Of a DNA stretch of 6,530 nucleotides, positions 6,056-6,530 are shown piece by piece. This DNA is from Acidobacteriota bacterium (lineage in GTDB: Bacteria > Acidobacteriota > UBA6911 > RPQK01 > JADFOI01), in assembly GCA_027295745.1 (NCBI GenBank), contig JAPUKI010000401.1, positions 1 through 6,530 on the forward strand. Reading direction: 5' to 3'. A program made the translations under genes and the position numbers. The notes beneath the pieces are model-generated. The model had not been told where the DNA came from. It was given only the letters and a program-made list of their open reading frames with translations, and did no database searches. Positions within the stretch are counted from its first letter, which is position 1. Each line of letters opens with the position of its first letter.

Positions 6056-6146
6056 AGATTGTCCTGTGGGATTTAGCACCTAGCCCATAGGGGCTGGTTG
6101 CTGTGGAATCAACGGGCCCGTTCCCTCCGCCACTCCTGATAAGTCC
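6043..6146 (-). promoter_or_regulatory. SAM-I (S-box) riboswitch aptamer
   Basis: Read leftward, the sequence matches the SAM-I core. Helix P1 is GGACTTATC (6146-6138) with GATAAGTTC (6051-6043). The P2 side carries GTGGCGGAGGGAA followed by CGGGCCC, closing as GTGG/CCAC (6133-6130/6106-6103). AGCAACC (6102-6096) follows, then P3 as AGCCC/GGGCT (6095-6091/6086-6082), then the joining signature GGTGCTAAATCC, a short P4 and GGAAGATAAG. SAM-I aptamers bind S-adenosylmethionine, which stabilises P1. Here that would free the downstream terminator and switch transcription off. It controls thrC-lysC by position. No second aptamer copy is seen. Confidence 0.93.
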
Positions 6147-6151
6147 ATGTG

Positions 6152-6181
6152 ATAATACGACCACATCAGTTATTCTGTCAA
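6152..6181 (-). promoter_or_regulatory. Promoter of the riboswitch-thrC-lysC transcript
   Basis: Read leftward, TTGACA (6181-6176) is followed after 18 bases by TATTAT (6157-6152). Transcription would start near 6146-6145, right at the first bases of riboswitch helix P1, which is where a SAM-I leader commonly begins. The -35 box lies two bases from the tilS ATG on the opposite strand. Confidence 0.7.
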
Positions 6182-6183
6182 GG

Positions 6184-6530
6184 ATGAGGAAAACGGTGAG
6201 GCCTTTCACAAGAGGGGTTTTGCAGACCCTTCACCGATATCGACTTCTCAAAGAGGGAGATCATACCTTGGTGGCGCTTTCGGGAGGTCCCGACTCTGTG
6301 GCGCTGCTCCTGGTCTTACAGGAGCTCAAGGAAAGGTTGTCACTGGATCTGTCCGCAGCCCACGTGAACCACCAGTTGAGGGGAGAGGAATCGGAGCAGG
6401 ATGAGCAGTTTGTCCAGGACCTCTGCCGAAAACTCGCCATTCCCATCGAGGTCAGGCGCGTCGACACACGGCATGCCGTGAGAGAAAGTGGTGAGAACCT
6501 GGAAAGTTGCGCACGCCGACTCCGCTACGA
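6184..6530 (+). CDS. tilS: tRNA(Ile)-lysidine synthase, N-terminal part (partial, cut by window edge)
   Basis: The 115 complete codons present encode the N-terminal PP-loop ATPase domain of TilS, which attaches lysine to cytidine 34 of the CAU-anticodon tRNA-Ile so that it reads AUA. The P-loop-like motif SGGPDSVALL is at residues 33-42, AHVNHQLRGEESEQDEQF at 59-76 and the typical NLESCARRLRY at 105-115. The reading frame is intact to the edge; the C-terminal domains are outside. The start is uncertain. ATG 6184 has no properly spaced ribosome site, while the in-frame GTG at 6196 is preceded by GAGGA with 5-base spacing and would remove only four residues. An extended -10-like TGTGATAAT (6148-6156) could serve it. 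It is divergent from thrC. Confidence 0.93.
   Translation, partial: MRKTVRPFTRGVLQTLHRYRLLKEGDHTLVALSGGPDSVALLLVLQELKERLSLDLSAAHVNHQLRGEESEQDEQFVQDLCRKLAIPIEVRRVDTRHAVRESGENLESCARRLRY

Noticed and set aside
6147..6166. ATGTG-N10-CACAT inverted repeat around the thrC -10 box, as a possible operator
   Set aside because: Arms of five bases with a ten-base spacer occur often by chance, and the match to a CRP-type site is poor.
5979..6209. Leftward 76-codon frame over the thrC leader
   Set aside because: It runs through the promoter, riboswitch and terminator, whose structures explain the sequence, and has no ribosome site or family resemblance.
1..6530. CRISPR arrays, IS transposases, prophage genes or toxin-antitoxin pairs
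   Set aside because: No repeated spacer pattern, transposase motif or small paired genes were found on either strand; the only mobile-looking element is the palindrome at 240-283.

Overview
This window looks like chromosomal DNA of a bacterium with moderate G+C, most likely an Acidobacteriota-like or deltaproteobacteria-like lineage. That placement is an inference from protein flavour: a CarD/CdnL regulator, a zinc-ribbon threonine synthase, and the N-terminus of an unknown membrane protein. No rRNA or other phylogenetic marker is present to settle it. No phage, IS transposase or CRISPR array is visible; apart from one REP-like palindrome this is core-metabolism DNA.

Layout, left to right. 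The first 164 bases carry the start of a leftward gene for an unknown membrane protein, cut by the window edge. A divergent gap (165-300) holds a perfect 19-bp palindrome of REP type. Rightward genes follow: hom (homoserine dehydrogenase with a C-terminal ACT domain, 301-1635), a CAU-anticodon tRNA, most likely elongator tRNA-Met (1656-1728), and hemB (zinc-type porphobilinogen synthase, 1775-2779). Facing them is a leftward block read from the right: thrC (threonine synthase, 5913 to 4657), lysC (aspartate kinase, 4660 to 3410, ATGA overlap with thrC) and carD (3313 to 2810), the last with a strong promoter of its own. The far right edge carries the 5' part of tilS, rightward and divergent from thrC.

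The most informative element is the thrC leader. Reading leftward, a promoter (TTGACA-N18-TATTAT), a SAM-I (S-box) riboswitch aptamer (6146 to 6043), a competing antiterminator and a U-tailed intrinsic terminator (6026 to 5993) lie in order before the thrC ribosome binding site. This is the arrangement of a switch that stops transcription when S-adenosylmethionine is plentiful. It would place aspartate kinase and threonine synthase, and perhaps carD by readthrough, under SAM control.

Together LysC, Hom and ThrC are three steps of the aspartate-family pathway (aspartate to homoserine to threonine/methionine). The intermediate enzymes Asd and ThrB are not in the window. Hom has no visible riboswitch here. 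SAM control of lysC fits feedback from methionine, whereas SAM control of thrC, the competing branch, is less expected. I do not see a wholly new multi-gene system; the riboswitch-thrC-lysC-carD arrangement is the best candidate for something uncommon.
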